A DNA stretch of 64,000 bases from Bacteroidia bacterium. GTDB lineage: Bacteria; Bacteroidota; Bacteroidia; Cytophagales; Flammeovirgaceae. The notes beneath the pieces were generated by a model. That model did not search any database. It was not told the DNA's origin and worked only from the letters and a program-made list of their open reading frames with translations. Of the stretch, positions 27,355 to 36,014 are shown piece after piece. Positions within the stretch are counted from its first letter, which is position 1; each line of letters opens with the position of its first letter. The translations under genes were made by a program, and so were the position numbers. The stretch lies in assembly GCA_030425505.1 (NCBI GenBank), contig JAUIAB010000001.1:299174-363173 (forward strand), written 5' to 3'.

Positions 27355-28536
27355 TTATTGAAAATGATTTTCTAGAAGGTTTTTAACTCTAGTAAAATCT
27401 TTCTTTTGTCCAGTTAATTGATACGCCTTTAATAAGATTAACAAGCAATCCTTACAAGAGCTATCTAGAGAAAATGATTTTTCAAAAAATGGAATAGCAC
27501 GGTTTAAAGTTTCTTCCAAAGATTTTCTTAGCTTTTTCTGTTCTTTAGATGCATTTAATTGTTTTCTGGGCAAATTTTCAACAGAATCTAACTGATGCGA
27601 AATTCTTTGTGCCTGATTATAGTAAATAGCTCCTATACCTCTATAAGCACCAACAAAAGAAGAATCTTTTTCAATAATCTTATTGTAAGTAGATATCGCA
27701 CTCTCTCCCTGCTTTAGTTGTGTATAAGTAAGAGCTAGATTATAATGTGCTTCTAAATCACTACTATCCGTTGCAATGATTTCCTTTAAAACAGGCACAG
27801 CGTTTATATGATCACTTTTGAGAATATAAATATTAGCTTTTAAAATTTTCAAGTTTTTTGCTTGTGGGTTTAGCTCAAGACCTTTGTTTACAAATTTTAA
27901 AGCATTATTAAAATCTTCATTTTTAATGGCATTTTTTGTCAAAATTCTATACAAGTAAGACTTTTGATATCCCAGCTCAATCAATTTAACTATATATTCT
28001 TCTGCTTTTTTATCCTCTTTTTGATAATAAGAGCAATATAAAAGGTTTGTTAAGATGGTGATATTATTTGGCATCACTAAATCTGCAGCCTCAAACCAAA
28101 TAATTGCATCTCGCAACTCCTTGATTTGAAAGCTTTGTACACCAGAGTTATAAAGTTGATTGAATAACAACTCAAGTCTTTGTACTGAAAAAGTAGAAAA
28201 AAGCTTTTCATCTTTTTGAGCTACTTCTCTGTAAGAATTAACCGCTTTTCTTATGTTATCCTTAGTTTGAGATGTTGGCTTTTCTTTAGTTCCAATACTA
28301 TGGTATATTTTTGCATGAATAAATAAGGTTCTGGCTTTTACTTCCTTCTTTTCCTGTTTAGAAACTTTTTCTAACTCCCAGTTTAGCACTTTTTCAATTT
28401 CCTCTTTGGCTTCATATACTTTATTTTGACTCAGCAAAACTTCTGCTTTTCTAGCACTTCCTTTTTCTATGTCTTTTTGTGAATAAATAAAAAAAGGACT
28501 TGCAAACAATAATAAACTGGTAAATAATAATTTCAC
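27355..28536 (-). CDS. Secreted TPR-repeat protein
   Basis: A 393-residue protein with a signal peptide (1-20, ending FIYSQ) followed by TPR-like helical repeats over most of its length. Examples are YLYRILTKNAIKNEDFNNA, and LEAHYNLALTYTQLKQGES around residues 255-275. A C-terminal segment contains SLDSSCKDC with two cysteines that might form a disulfide. No catalytic domain is visible. It is probably a periplasmic scaffold. NadD follows after 27 bases, which may reflect co-transcription without functional relation. Confidence 0.7.
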   Translation of the reverse strand: MKLLFTSLLLFASPFFIYSQKDIEKGSARKAEVLLSQNKVYEAKEEIEKVLNWELEKVSKQEKKEVKARTLFIHAKIYHSIGTKEKPTSQTKDNIRKAVNSYREVAQKDEKLFSTFSVQRLELLFNQLYNSGVQSFQIKELRDAIIWFEAADLVMPNNITILTNLLYCSYYQKEDKKAEEYIVKLIELGYQKSYLYRILTKNAIKNEDFNNALKFVNKGLELNPQAKNLKILKANIYILKSDHINAVPVLKEIIATDSSDLEAHYNLALTYTQLKQGESAISTYNKIIEKDSSFVGAYRGIGAIYYNQAQRISHQLDSVENLPRKQLNASKEQKKLRKSLEETLNRAIPFFEKSFSLDSSCKDCLLILLKAYQLTGQKKDFTRVKNLLENHFQ

Positions 28537-28743
28537 TGCAATACTTTTTCTACAATTTTGTAAATATAACTCTAATCTGTTGAGATACAGATCTGTATTT
28601 TATAATAAGATTTTAAAGGCTTCATACAACAATTAAACGACATATCTCAGTATTTGGATATTATCAAAATTTATTTTATATTAATCAAAATTTAAATATT
28701 AGAAGACTAGTTTTCAATCATGCGTACTTTGCGAATTTAGATT

Positions 28744-29862
28744 TTGAAAATTTCAACCTATCAAATATCATCCTACATACTTTTAATCATAGGTATTGCT
28801 ACCTCCAATGCCTTTTCGCAGTCTAATAATACAGCAAGTGAAAGTCAAACAAGTTCTGACTTAAAAGTAGTCTTTTATAATGTAGAGAACTTATTTGATA
28901 CGTACGATAATCCAGACACAAAAGATGATGAGTTTACACCTAGAGGAGAGAAGTACTGGAACTACAAAAAATACTATAAAAAACTTCATAATACTGGAAA
29001 AACACTGCTTGCTACTGGTGGATGGAACCCCCCTGAGCTGATAGGGTTATGTGAAGTAGAGAACAGGAAAGTATTGGAGGACTTAACTCAGAAAACAGCT
29101 CTTCAAAAATTTGATTATGATATTATTCATAAAGACTCTCCTGACAGAAGGGGAATAGATGTTGCAGTTCTTTATCAAAAAGACAAGTTTGAGGTTATAA
29201 AGTATGATTATACCAAAGTAGAGTTTCCATTTAGTAAAAGTACTAAGACCAGAGAGTTGCTGTATGTTAAAGGGCTACTTCCGAATAAAGATACACTTCA
29301 CTTTTTTGTAAATCACTGGCCATCCAGATGGGGGGGGCAACAAGCATCAGAACCAAAAAGAGTTCATGTAGCTAAAATTTTAAGGGGCAAAATAGATTCA
29401 TTATTAGCAATAAATAAGCAGTCGAAAATTATTATCACAGGAGATTTTAACGATGAACCTGAAGATAAAAGTGTTGCTAGTGTTTTACTAGCCAAAGAAG
29501 AGTCTTTAGCTAATGCTGATAATAATGACTTAGTAAACCTGATGTATCCTATGTTGTGGAAGTCTGGTACACATTCTTTTCAAGGACACTGGGGAATACT
29601 AGATCATCTAATAGTTTCATCTTCTCTTTTAAATGAAAACTCACCAACTAAAGTTATTAAAAACAGTACTCGAATATTTGATGCTCCATGGTTATTAACA
29701 GAAAATGCTGCTGGTGGAAGAATAACTTTTAGAACTTTTAGAGGTCCTACTTATATTGGTGGGTTTAGCGATCACTTGCCAATAATGTTAGATCTGAACT
29801 GTAGCCCTATTAAAAAAAATAAAACTCCAGACCAAAGCTTAATAATTGCAAAGCATCCTTAA
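28744..29862 (+). CDS. Exported endonuclease/exonuclease/phosphatase-family protein
   Basis: A 372-residue protein of the EEP fold, which covers nucleases and phosphodiesterases using a divalent metal. Family motifs are FYNVENLFD (first metal-site strand), GLCEVEN (metal-binding Glu), NHWPSRWGG (catalytic His), TGDFNDEP (Asp and Asn) and GFSDHLP (last Asp-His pair). A signal peptide (about 1-25) predicts export. The start is a TTG at 28744, because no ATG precedes the mature domain. A -7-like TACTTTG just upstream suggests a very short leader. The substrate (extracellular DNA, phospholipid or other phosphodiester) is not determined. Confidence 0.85.
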   Translation: MKISTYQISSYILLIIGIATSNAFSQSNNTASESQTSSDLKVVFYNVENLFDTYDNPDTKDDEFTPRGEKYWNYKKYYKKLHNTGKTLLATGGWNPPELIGLCEVENRKVLEDLTQKTALQKFDYDIIHKDSPDRRGIDVAVLYQKDKFEVIKYDYTKVEFPFSKSTKTRELLYVKGLLPNKDTLHFFVNHWPSRWGGQQASEPKRVHVAKILRGKIDSLLAINKQSKIIITGDFNDEPEDKSVASVLLAKEESLANADNNDLVNLMYPMLWKSGTHSFQGHWGILDHLIVSSSLLNENSPTKVIKNSTRIFDAPWLLTENAAGGRITFRTFRGPTYIGGFSDHLPIMLDLNCSPIKKNKTPDQSLIIAKHP

Positions 29863-30022
29863 AATTTCTCGCTATTTTATTCAAAATCTTTCTTTTTCAA
29901 TAATATCTAACCTTTTTAGTAGAGTTCACCTGTGCAAAATAAACAAGCTCTCATTATTTTCTTTCCAAAATAATAATTTCATATAATGCTTGTAAATTTC
30001 CAGTCAGAAATAATATGAAAAA

Positions 30023-31747
30023 ATGATTCTGCAAACCATTGACTGGGTTTTAATATTTTCCTATTTCATAGTCTCCTTATTAATAGGCTTTTGGGTAGCT
30101 AGAAAAGGTAATAATAACACAGAAGATTACTTTACTGCTAATGGTAAAATGCCATGGTGGGTTCTTGGTGTATCTATGGTAGCAACTACCTTTTCTACAG
30201 ATACTCCCAACTTAGTAACAGACATAGTTAGAAGAAATGGAGTATCAGGAAACTGGATTTGGTGGGCAATGCTCCTCACAGGGATGTTAACCGTATTTAT
30301 CTACGCACGACTTTGGAAAAAGATAGGAGTAGTTACAGATGTAGAATTTTATGAGTTGCGTTACAGTGGAAAAGCAGCAAAGTTTTTAAGAGGTTTCAGA
30401 GCAATCTATCTCGGTTTAGTCTTCAATGTGATGATTATGGCTTCTGTCTCACTTGCTGCTATTAAAATTGGCTCTGCTCTATTAGGATTGAGTCCTATAC
30501 AAACAGTACTTATAGCAGGTATTATTACTGTTATTTATAGCTCTCTGGGAGGGCTTAAAAGCGTTTTAATTACAGACTTTATTCAGTTTTTTCTAGCTAT
30601 AGCAGGGGCATTAATTGCTGCTTATTATGCACTTAGTCATCCTAAGGTAAAAAGCCTCTCTAATCTTCTAACTCATGAAAATGTAGAGGATAAGCTATCT
30701 TTAATACCTTCAATTTCTAACCCTGAAATACTAATTACCATTTTTATTATTCCATTACTAGTACAGTGGTGGAGTACTTGGTATCCTGGAGCTGAACCAG
30801 GTGGTGGTGGGTATATTGCCCAAAGGATGATTGCAGCAAAAGATGAGAAAAACGCCATAAAAGCAGTATTTTTTTTTAATATAGCACACTACGCAATTAG
30901 ACCCTGGCCATGGATAATTGTGGCTTTATCTTCTTTAGTCATTTTTCCTACATTAAAAAGCCTAAAACAGGCATTCCCTCATGCTGAAGCAGTTATAAAT
31001 CATGACATGGCTTACCCTGCAATGTTGAGTTTTATACCTACAGGTTTATTGGGGTTAGTTATCACTTCATTAATTGCAGCCTATATGTCAACTATATCTA
31101 CTCACCTCAACTGGGGGGCATCATATATAGTTAACGATTTCTACAAGAGGTTTGTAAAACCTTCAAGTAATGAAAAAGAACTAATGCTGGTAAGCCGTTT
31201 TACCACGGTATTTCTTATGATACTTGCCATGATATTTGCCCTATTGCTTGAAAATGCTTTAGATGCTTTTCAAATATTATTACAAATTGGAGCTGGAACT
31301 GGGCTGATATTTATTCTTCGATGGTTTTGGGTGAGAATTAATGCTGCTTCGGAGATTACAGCGATGCTAGTAAGTTTCTTTGTAGCAGTATACTTTAAAA
31401 CCATTCACTCGAAGGTTAATCTTCCTATTCTAGAAAATTGGCAGCAACTACTTTTTGGCATAGGGATAACAACAATTAGCTGGGTTTTAGTTGCTCTTTT
31501 AACAAAACCTACAGAAAAAAATCATTTAGAAAAGTTTAATCAACTCATTGGAAAAGACAAAAATCTTATTAGAAAAAAAATACCTACAGGATTACTTTGT
31601 ATGCTTTTAGGGTCTACAATGGTCTATCTATTATTATTGGGGACAGGAAAAGTAATCTATGGAGAATTATTGACAGGAATCACTTTATTATTAGTTTCAG
31701 TTATATGCTATTTAGGCATTTTAAGGCTATGGAAGCACATTATATGA
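30023..31747 (+). CDS. Sodium:solute symporter family transporter
   Basis: A 574-residue inner-membrane protein of the SSS family with about 13-14 hydrophobic helices. The N-terminus (DWVLIFSYFIVSLLIGFWVA) and the AxxFSTDTPNL segment near residue 53 match helix 1-2 of SSS proteins, including the Ser/Thr-rich sodium-site region. GGLKSVLITDFIQFFLAIAG is also typical. A Gly-rich loop, GAEPGGGGYIAQRM, occurs near residue 255. The substrate cannot be read from sequence; sugars, amino acids and carboxylates are all known in the family. The downstream DtxR-type gene has its own promoter. Confidence 0.85.
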   Translation: MILQTIDWVLIFSYFIVSLLIGFWVARKGNNNTEDYFTANGKMPWWVLGVSMVATTFSTDTPNLVTDIVRRNGVSGNWIWWAMLLTGMLTVFIYARLWKKIGVVTDVEFYELRYSGKAAKFLRGFRAIYLGLVFNVMIMASVSLAAIKIGSALLGLSPIQTVLIAGIITVIYSSLGGLKSVLITDFIQFFLAIAGALIAAYYALSHPKVKSLSNLLTHENVEDKLSLIPSISNPEILITIFIIPLLVQWWSTWYPGAEPGGGGYIAQRMIAAKDEKNAIKAVFFFNIAHYAIRPWPWIIVALSSLVIFPTLKSLKQAFPHAEAVINHDMAYPAMLSFIPTGLLGLVITSLIAAYMSTISTHLNWGASYIVNDFYKRFVKPSSNEKELMLVSRFTTVFLMILAMIFALLLENALDAFQILLQIGAGTGLIFILRWFWVRINAASEITAMLVSFFVAVYFKTIHSKVNLPILENWQQLLFGIGITTISWVLVALLTKPTEKNHLEKFNQLIGKDKNLIRKKIPTGLLCMLLGSTMVYLLLLGTGKVIYGELLTGITLLLVSVICYLGILRLWKHII

Positions 31748-31801
31748 TATTTCATAAATGTATATAAACCTTTCTTAGAGGTGCTTAATCATAATGAAAA
31801 A

Positions 31802-31831
31802 TTGTTATGGCCAGCATAAATACTAATTTTG
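31802..31831 (+). promoter_or_regulatory. Promoter of DtxR-type regulator gene
   Basis: TTG (31802-31804), 19 bases, then TAATTTTG (31824-31831), a full match to the Bacteroidota promoter pattern. The ATG follows 20 bases later. Confidence 0.6.
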
Positions 31832-31850
31832 GGATATTGAAAAGTTAAAA

Positions 31851-32513
31851 ATGGCATCTCAGACGGAAGAAAACTATCTAAAAGCATTATTTTCAATTGC
31901 TCTAGAAAATGAAAAAATAACCCTTTCAGAATTAAGCCATAAGCTAAATGTTAGCACACCTACAGCGAATAGTATGATCAAAAAGCTGAGTGAGAAAGCT
32001 TTAGTTAATTATGAAAAATATAAACCTATAACCTTAACTGAAAAAGGGAAACATCATGCTGCATTAATTATTCGAAAACATCGCCTTACAGAAATGTACC
32101 TTGTAGAAAAAATGGGTTTTGGGTGGGAAGAAGTTCATGAGATTGCTGAGCAGATAGAGCATATTAAGTCGCCCATATTCTTTGAAAGAATGGATAAAAT
32201 TATGGGACACCCTACTATTGATCCTCACGGCTCTCCAATACCTGATAAAAATGGACAAATTCACCATAAAGAATACAAAAAGTTGAGTGATTGCAAGCCT
32301 GGAGATAAGGTTAAATTAAAAGCGCTAACAGACTCTTCATCAGATTTTTTAAAATTTCTCAACAAGAAAGATCTGTTATTAGGCACTAAAGTTTCTATAT
32401 TATCAAAAGAGTCTTTTGATGGAAGTATGAAACTGGACTATAACAAACATATTTCTGAAATACTTAGCCAGACAGTATGTGAGAGACTACTTGTAGAGAA
32501 AAGTGGTTTATAA
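31851..32513 (+). CDS. DtxR/MntR-family metal-dependent regulator
   Basis: A 220-residue transcription factor. The N-terminal winged helix (about 1-60, LSHKLNVSTPTANSMIKKL) and the dimerisation and metal-binding domain with WEEVHEIAEQIEH and GHPTIDPHGSPIP are characteristic of the DtxR/MntR family. A C-terminal FeoA-like SH3 domain (about 148-220) is present. It is expected to repress iron or manganese uptake genes when loaded with metal. No metal transporter is adjacent; the upstream gene is a sodium symporter. A good promoter precedes it. Iron versus manganese specificity cannot be decided here. Confidence 0.9.
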   Translation: MASQTEENYLKALFSIALENEKITLSELSHKLNVSTPTANSMIKKLSEKALVNYEKYKPITLTEKGKHHAALIIRKHRLTEMYLVEKMGFGWEEVHEIAEQIEHIKSPIFFERMDKIMGHPTIDPHGSPIPDKNGQIHHKEYKKLSDCKPGDKVKLKALTDSSSDFLKFLNKKDLLLGTKVSILSKESFDGSMKLDYNKHISEILSQTVCERLLVEKSGL

Positions 32514-32624
32514 AGAAAGTTGCTTGCTTATTAGTAAAACCTGTTTGCGTTTTATTCCTAATAGTTAATAATATCAACAATTTGGTTCTGCATGATTATT
32601 TAGAAACAGATTGTCAATAACATG

Positions 32625-32632
32625 TATCTTTG
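32625..32632 (+). promoter_or_regulatory. Candidate marR-gene promoter (-7 element TATCTTTG)
   Basis: An exact TAnnTTTG match 19 bases before the GTG start. No TTG at the right distance for a -33 element. Confidence 0.4.
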
Positions 32633-32651
32633 AAAGTCAATAAGGATAAGG

Positions 32652-33167
32652 GTGGAAAAGAACGAAGATAAAAAAAGGAATTCAATTGACTTTAGTATAA
32701 AGGCAACATGGCTGGCTATTTCTAAGATGTATAACACATTGGGTGCTGACTATGGGGTAACACATTCTTCTGGTTTTGTTTTGCTTAATATTGATAGGGA
32801 AAAAGGGACACCAGCTACTAAAATTGCTCCATTACTTGGGATGGAAGCCCGAAGTTTGACACGGATGCTTAAAAATTTGGAAGAGCAAGGTTTAATTAAG
32901 AGAAATTCTGATAAAAAAGATAGAAGAAAAGTAATCATTCAGTTGACAGATGCTGGGAAAATAAAAAGAGAAATGTCCAGACAAACTGTCAAAGCTTTTC
33001 ATAAGACATTAGAAAAAAATATTCCAGAGGATAAGCTTAGAAGCTTTTTTGAAGTCATTAATTCAATTCAAAAAACAATTGATCATTCTACAGAAAAAAT
33101 TCTCGAGGAAGTGCAAAAGCAAATGGCCGAAATAGGAGTTTATCCTAAAGATCAGTCTGTTTCTTAA
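32652..33167 (+). CDS. MarR-family regulator, probably of the fad genes
   Basis: A 171-residue winged-helix protein. The recognition region MEARSLTRMLKNLEEQGLI and the wing NSDKKDRRKVIIQLTDAG are standard for MarR. The start is a GTG at 32652. It is followed by the beta-oxidation genes on the same strand, with a 395-base gap containing a 26-bp perfect palindrome. Such an arrangement is typical when a MarR protein represses fatty-acid degradation and is released by acyl-CoA. That regulation is inferred. An extended C-terminal helix (EKILEEVQKQMAEIGVYP) goes beyond the core fold. Confidence 0.88.
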   Translation: MEKNEDKKRNSIDFSIKATWLAISKMYNTLGADYGVTHSSGFVLLNIDREKGTPATKIAPLLGMEARSLTRMLKNLEEQGLIKRNSDKKDRRKVIIQLTDAGKIKREMSRQTVKAFHKTLEKNIPEDKLRSFFEVINSIQKTIDHSTEKILEEVQKQMAEIGVYPKDQSVS

Positions 33168-33230
33168 TCTCTGAGTTAAAGATTCTATATTGGCTTTTTA
33201 TTCTAAATCTAAAAATTTAACTTCATAAAA

Positions 33231-33334
33231 ATGAAACAGACCATGTCTGGTTTAAAGTTGAGGCACACACGAAGCAATGAGTTAAGGTTTGTATTAAACA
33301 AACTAGACAGGTCTCAAATTTTAAAAAGATGAAA
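33231..33334 (+). repeat. Dispersed ATGA element, copy 1
   Basis: A 104-bp copy in the gap between the MarR and fadN-like genes. The left arm begins ATGAAACAGACCATGTCTGG and the right arm ends AAAAAGATGAAA. The arms resemble each other in inverted orientation (GACC-TGTCT-GTTT). It encodes an uninterrupted 33-codon frame (33231-33332) starting MKQTMSGLKLR and ending in AGA TGA. Here the terminal ATG runs into a stop after AAA, so it starts no gene. The fadN-like start is 229 bases further. Confidence 0.8.
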
Positions 33335-33396
33335 TAGGGTTTTTTGCACTTTAATGAATCTTCAAAAAGGACTATGTATTTAAAAATAAAAAATGT

Positions 33397-33422
33397 AATT
33401 TAGTATGCATGCATACTAAATT
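33397..33422. promoter_or_regulatory. 26-bp perfect palindrome, candidate MarR operator
   Basis: AATTTAGTATGCA is followed immediately by its exact reverse complement. Length and symmetry fit a MarR dimer site. It lies 140 bases before the fadN-like gene and downstream of the marR gene. A second small palindrome, ATAGGA-CGA-TCCTAT, lies at 33487-33501. Nothing else is seen in the 395-base gap besides repeat copy 1. Confidence 0.6.
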
Positions 33423-33562
33423 TACTTATACAAACAACTCTATGTTACTGTACCAATACAAGTATTATTCTAATTATGAGAAAAATATAGGACGATCCTA
33501 TTTTCTCTAAAAAAATCTTATAAGCGCTTTTAAATTATTCTGTTGTAAAGAAATTTTAATTT

Positions 33563-35971
33563 ATGTCGATAAACAATAAAAGAAATATCAACAAAGTTGC
33601 TGTTTTAGGCTCTGGAATAATGGGCTCGCGAATAGCCTGTCATTTTGCCAATATTGGAGTAGAGGTACTTCTGCTAGATATAGCTCCTAAAGAACTCACT
33701 GATACTGAGAAAGCGAAAGGTGTTGACCTGAATCAGGTAAAGAATAGAATAGTAAATGACTCTTTGGAAATGGCAATAAAATCTAAGCCATCACCTATCT
33801 TCAAAAAGAGTGTAGCAAAGTTGATTAAAACAGGGAATTTTGATGATGACCTATCAAAGATTAAGGATTGTGACTGGGTAATAGAGGTAGTAGTCGAAAA
33901 TCTGGAAATAAAGAAAAGCCTTTATGAAAAAGTAGAAAAATATAGAACACCAGGTACTCTCATTACTTCTAACACATCAGGTATTCCTATGCAGTTCTTG
34001 GTTGATGGAAGAAGTGAAGACTTTCAGAAAAACTTCTGTGGAACGCACTTTTTTAACCCACCAAGATACCTGAGACTTTTAGAGATTATCCCTGCGCCTT
34101 CTACCTCACCTGAAGTCATTGATTTCTTAATGCATTATGGAGATTTATTCCTTGGAAAAGAAACTGTACTCTGCAAAGACACTCCAGCATTCATTGCTAA
34201 TAGAGTAGGAATATACGCTATTATGTCTGGTCTTCATGCTGTGGTGAAAATGGGACTAACCGTAGGAGAAGTTGACAAGTTGACAGGACCAGTAATAGGA
34301 AGACCCAAGTCTGCTACATTTAGAACATTAGATGTGGTTGGTTTGGATACTATGGTGAAGGTTGCAGGAAACCTTAGCCAGGCTTTACAAAAAGATGAGT
34401 CAAAAGAGAAGTTCCAGCTCCCAGGTATTGTAAAAAAAGCCTATGACAATAAATGGTGGGGAGATAAAACCAAACAAGGGTTTTACAAAAAAACCAAAGA
34501 TGAAAAGGGTATAAAACAAATCTTAGAACTCAACCTTGAAACTTTTGAGTATCAAGAAAAAAGTAAGGTCAACTTTGAAGTTCTCGGAAAGGTTAAAGAC
34601 AATGAAAACCTAAAAGAAAGAATAAAAATGGTTCTTTCTGATGAGGGAAAAGCAGGAGAATTCTATAGAGCAAGTTTCTATGATTTATTCAAATACTGCT
34701 CTTTTAGAATACCAGAAATAGCAGATGAACTGTATAAGTTAGATAAAGCAGTTTGCGCTGGTTTTGGTTGGGAACTAGGTCCTTTTGCAACTTGGGATGC
34801 TCTTGGTGTATCGGATACCATTACCAAAATGAAAGAGGCGGGGTATCCTGTCGCTAATTGGGTTACCGAAATGATTGATACTGGGTTCAGCTCATTCTAT
34901 AAAGAAGAAGCAGGTAAAAGAAAATACTACGATATTGCTACAAAATCTTACAAAGTTGTACCTGGATCTGAAGGTCTAATACTGCTTGATACACTTCGAA
35001 AAACAAATGTAGTTTGGGAGAATGCTGAAGCTACGTTGTTTGACCTGGGTGATGATGTGCTTGGGCTAGAGTTTCATTCTAAAATGAACTCTTTAGGTGC
35101 TGGAGTAATCGAAGGAGTAAATACAAGTATCGCTAAGGCTGAAGAAGGGTACAAAGGGTTAGTAATTGGAAATGAAGGAGCTAATTTCTCTGCCGGAGCA
35201 AATCTGGCAATGCTATTCATGGCGGCTTGTGATCAGGAATTTGATGAAGTGGAAATGATGGTAAGCCAATTTCAAAAAACGGTAATGAAGATGCGGTTTT
35301 CCAATGTACCAGTTGTTGCTGCAACAGCTGGAATGGCAATTGGAGGAGGTTGTGAGCTTTCTATGCACTGCGATGCAATACAGGCACATTGCGAATCCTA
35401 TATCGGTCTTGTCGAGGTTGGGGTTGGAGTAATCCCTGCAGGTTGTGGAACAAAAGAGCTAGCACTTCGGTGTTCTGATAAACTTAAAGAGGGTGACCCT
35501 GAGTTAAATAGGCTACAATCTTACTTTATGAATATAGCAACTGCCAAAGTGGCTACTTCAGCACATGAGGCTATGGAAATGGATTATATCAATGAAGCAG
35601 GTAGAATTACTATGAATAGAGCCAGGCTAATAGCTGATGCAAAGGCGAGAGTATTAGAGCTTTATAACGAAGGGTATACCCAACCTGTAGAAAGAAAAGA
35701 CATAAAAGTGCAAGGAAGGTCAGGAATGGCACTATTTGAAGCTGGAATTACACAAATGTTATATGGGAATTATATAACAGAACATGATGCCAAAATTGCT
35801 CGAAAGCTTTCTTACGTTATCAATGGTGGAGACCTTACTCAACCTTCATTAGTTTCTGAGCAATACTTGATAGACTTAGAGAGAGAAGCTTTTGTGAGCC
35901 TGATGGGGGAGCAAAAGACTCTAGAAAGGATGCAAAGTATTTTGTTTAAAGGGAAACCGCTAAGAAACTAA
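33563..35971 (+). CDS. fadN: 3-hydroxyacyl-CoA dehydrogenase/enoyl-CoA hydratase (FadN-like)
   Basis: A bifunctional beta-oxidation protein of 802 residues. The NAD-binding dehydrogenase part comes first (LGSGIMGSRIA, about residues 14-24, with NTSGIP and HFFNPPRYL further on). The crotonase (hydratase) part is C-terminal (SAGANLAM, AGMAIGGGCELSMH, LVEVGVGVIPAG). This order is the reverse of E. coli FadB/FadJ and matches Bacillus FadN, hence the symbol. Together with fadA, 43 bases downstream, it would carry out the hydration, oxidation and thiolysis steps on acyl-CoAs. The acyl-CoA dehydrogenase gene (fadE), which often completes the operon, is absent here. Confidence 0.92.
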   Translation: MSINNKRNINKVAVLGSGIMGSRIACHFANIGVEVLLLDIAPKELTDTEKAKGVDLNQVKNRIVNDSLEMAIKSKPSPIFKKSVAKLIKTGNFDDDLSKIKDCDWVIEVVVENLEIKKSLYEKVEKYRTPGTLITSNTSGIPMQFLVDGRSEDFQKNFCGTHFFNPPRYLRLLEIIPAPSTSPEVIDFLMHYGDLFLGKETVLCKDTPAFIANRVGIYAIMSGLHAVVKMGLTVGEVDKLTGPVIGRPKSATFRTLDVVGLDTMVKVAGNLSQALQKDESKEKFQLPGIVKKAYDNKWWGDKTKQGFYKKTKDEKGIKQILELNLETFEYQEKSKVNFEVLGKVKDNENLKERIKMVLSDEGKAGEFYRASFYDLFKYCSFRIPEIADELYKLDKAVCAGFGWELGPFATWDALGVSDTITKMKEAGYPVANWVTEMIDTGFSSFYKEEAGKRKYYDIATKSYKVVPGSEGLILLDTLRKTNVVWENAEATLFDLGDDVLGLEFHSKMNSLGAGVIEGVNTSIAKAEEGYKGLVIGNEGANFSAGANLAMLFMAACDQEFDEVEMMVSQFQKTVMKMRFSNVPVVAATAGMAIGGGCELSMHCDAIQAHCESYIGLVEVGVGVIPAGCGTKELALRCSDKLKEGDPELNRLQSYFMNIATAKVATSAHEAMEMDYINEAGRITMNRARLIADAKARVLELYNEGYTQPVERKDIKVQGRSGMALFEAGITQMLYGNYITEHDAKIARKLSYVINGGDLTQPSLVSEQYLIDLEREAFVSLMGEQKTLERMQSILFKGKPLRN

Positions 35972-36014
35972 AATACCCAATGATAAAAGTTAAAACTAAA
36001 AATATTTAAAAATC

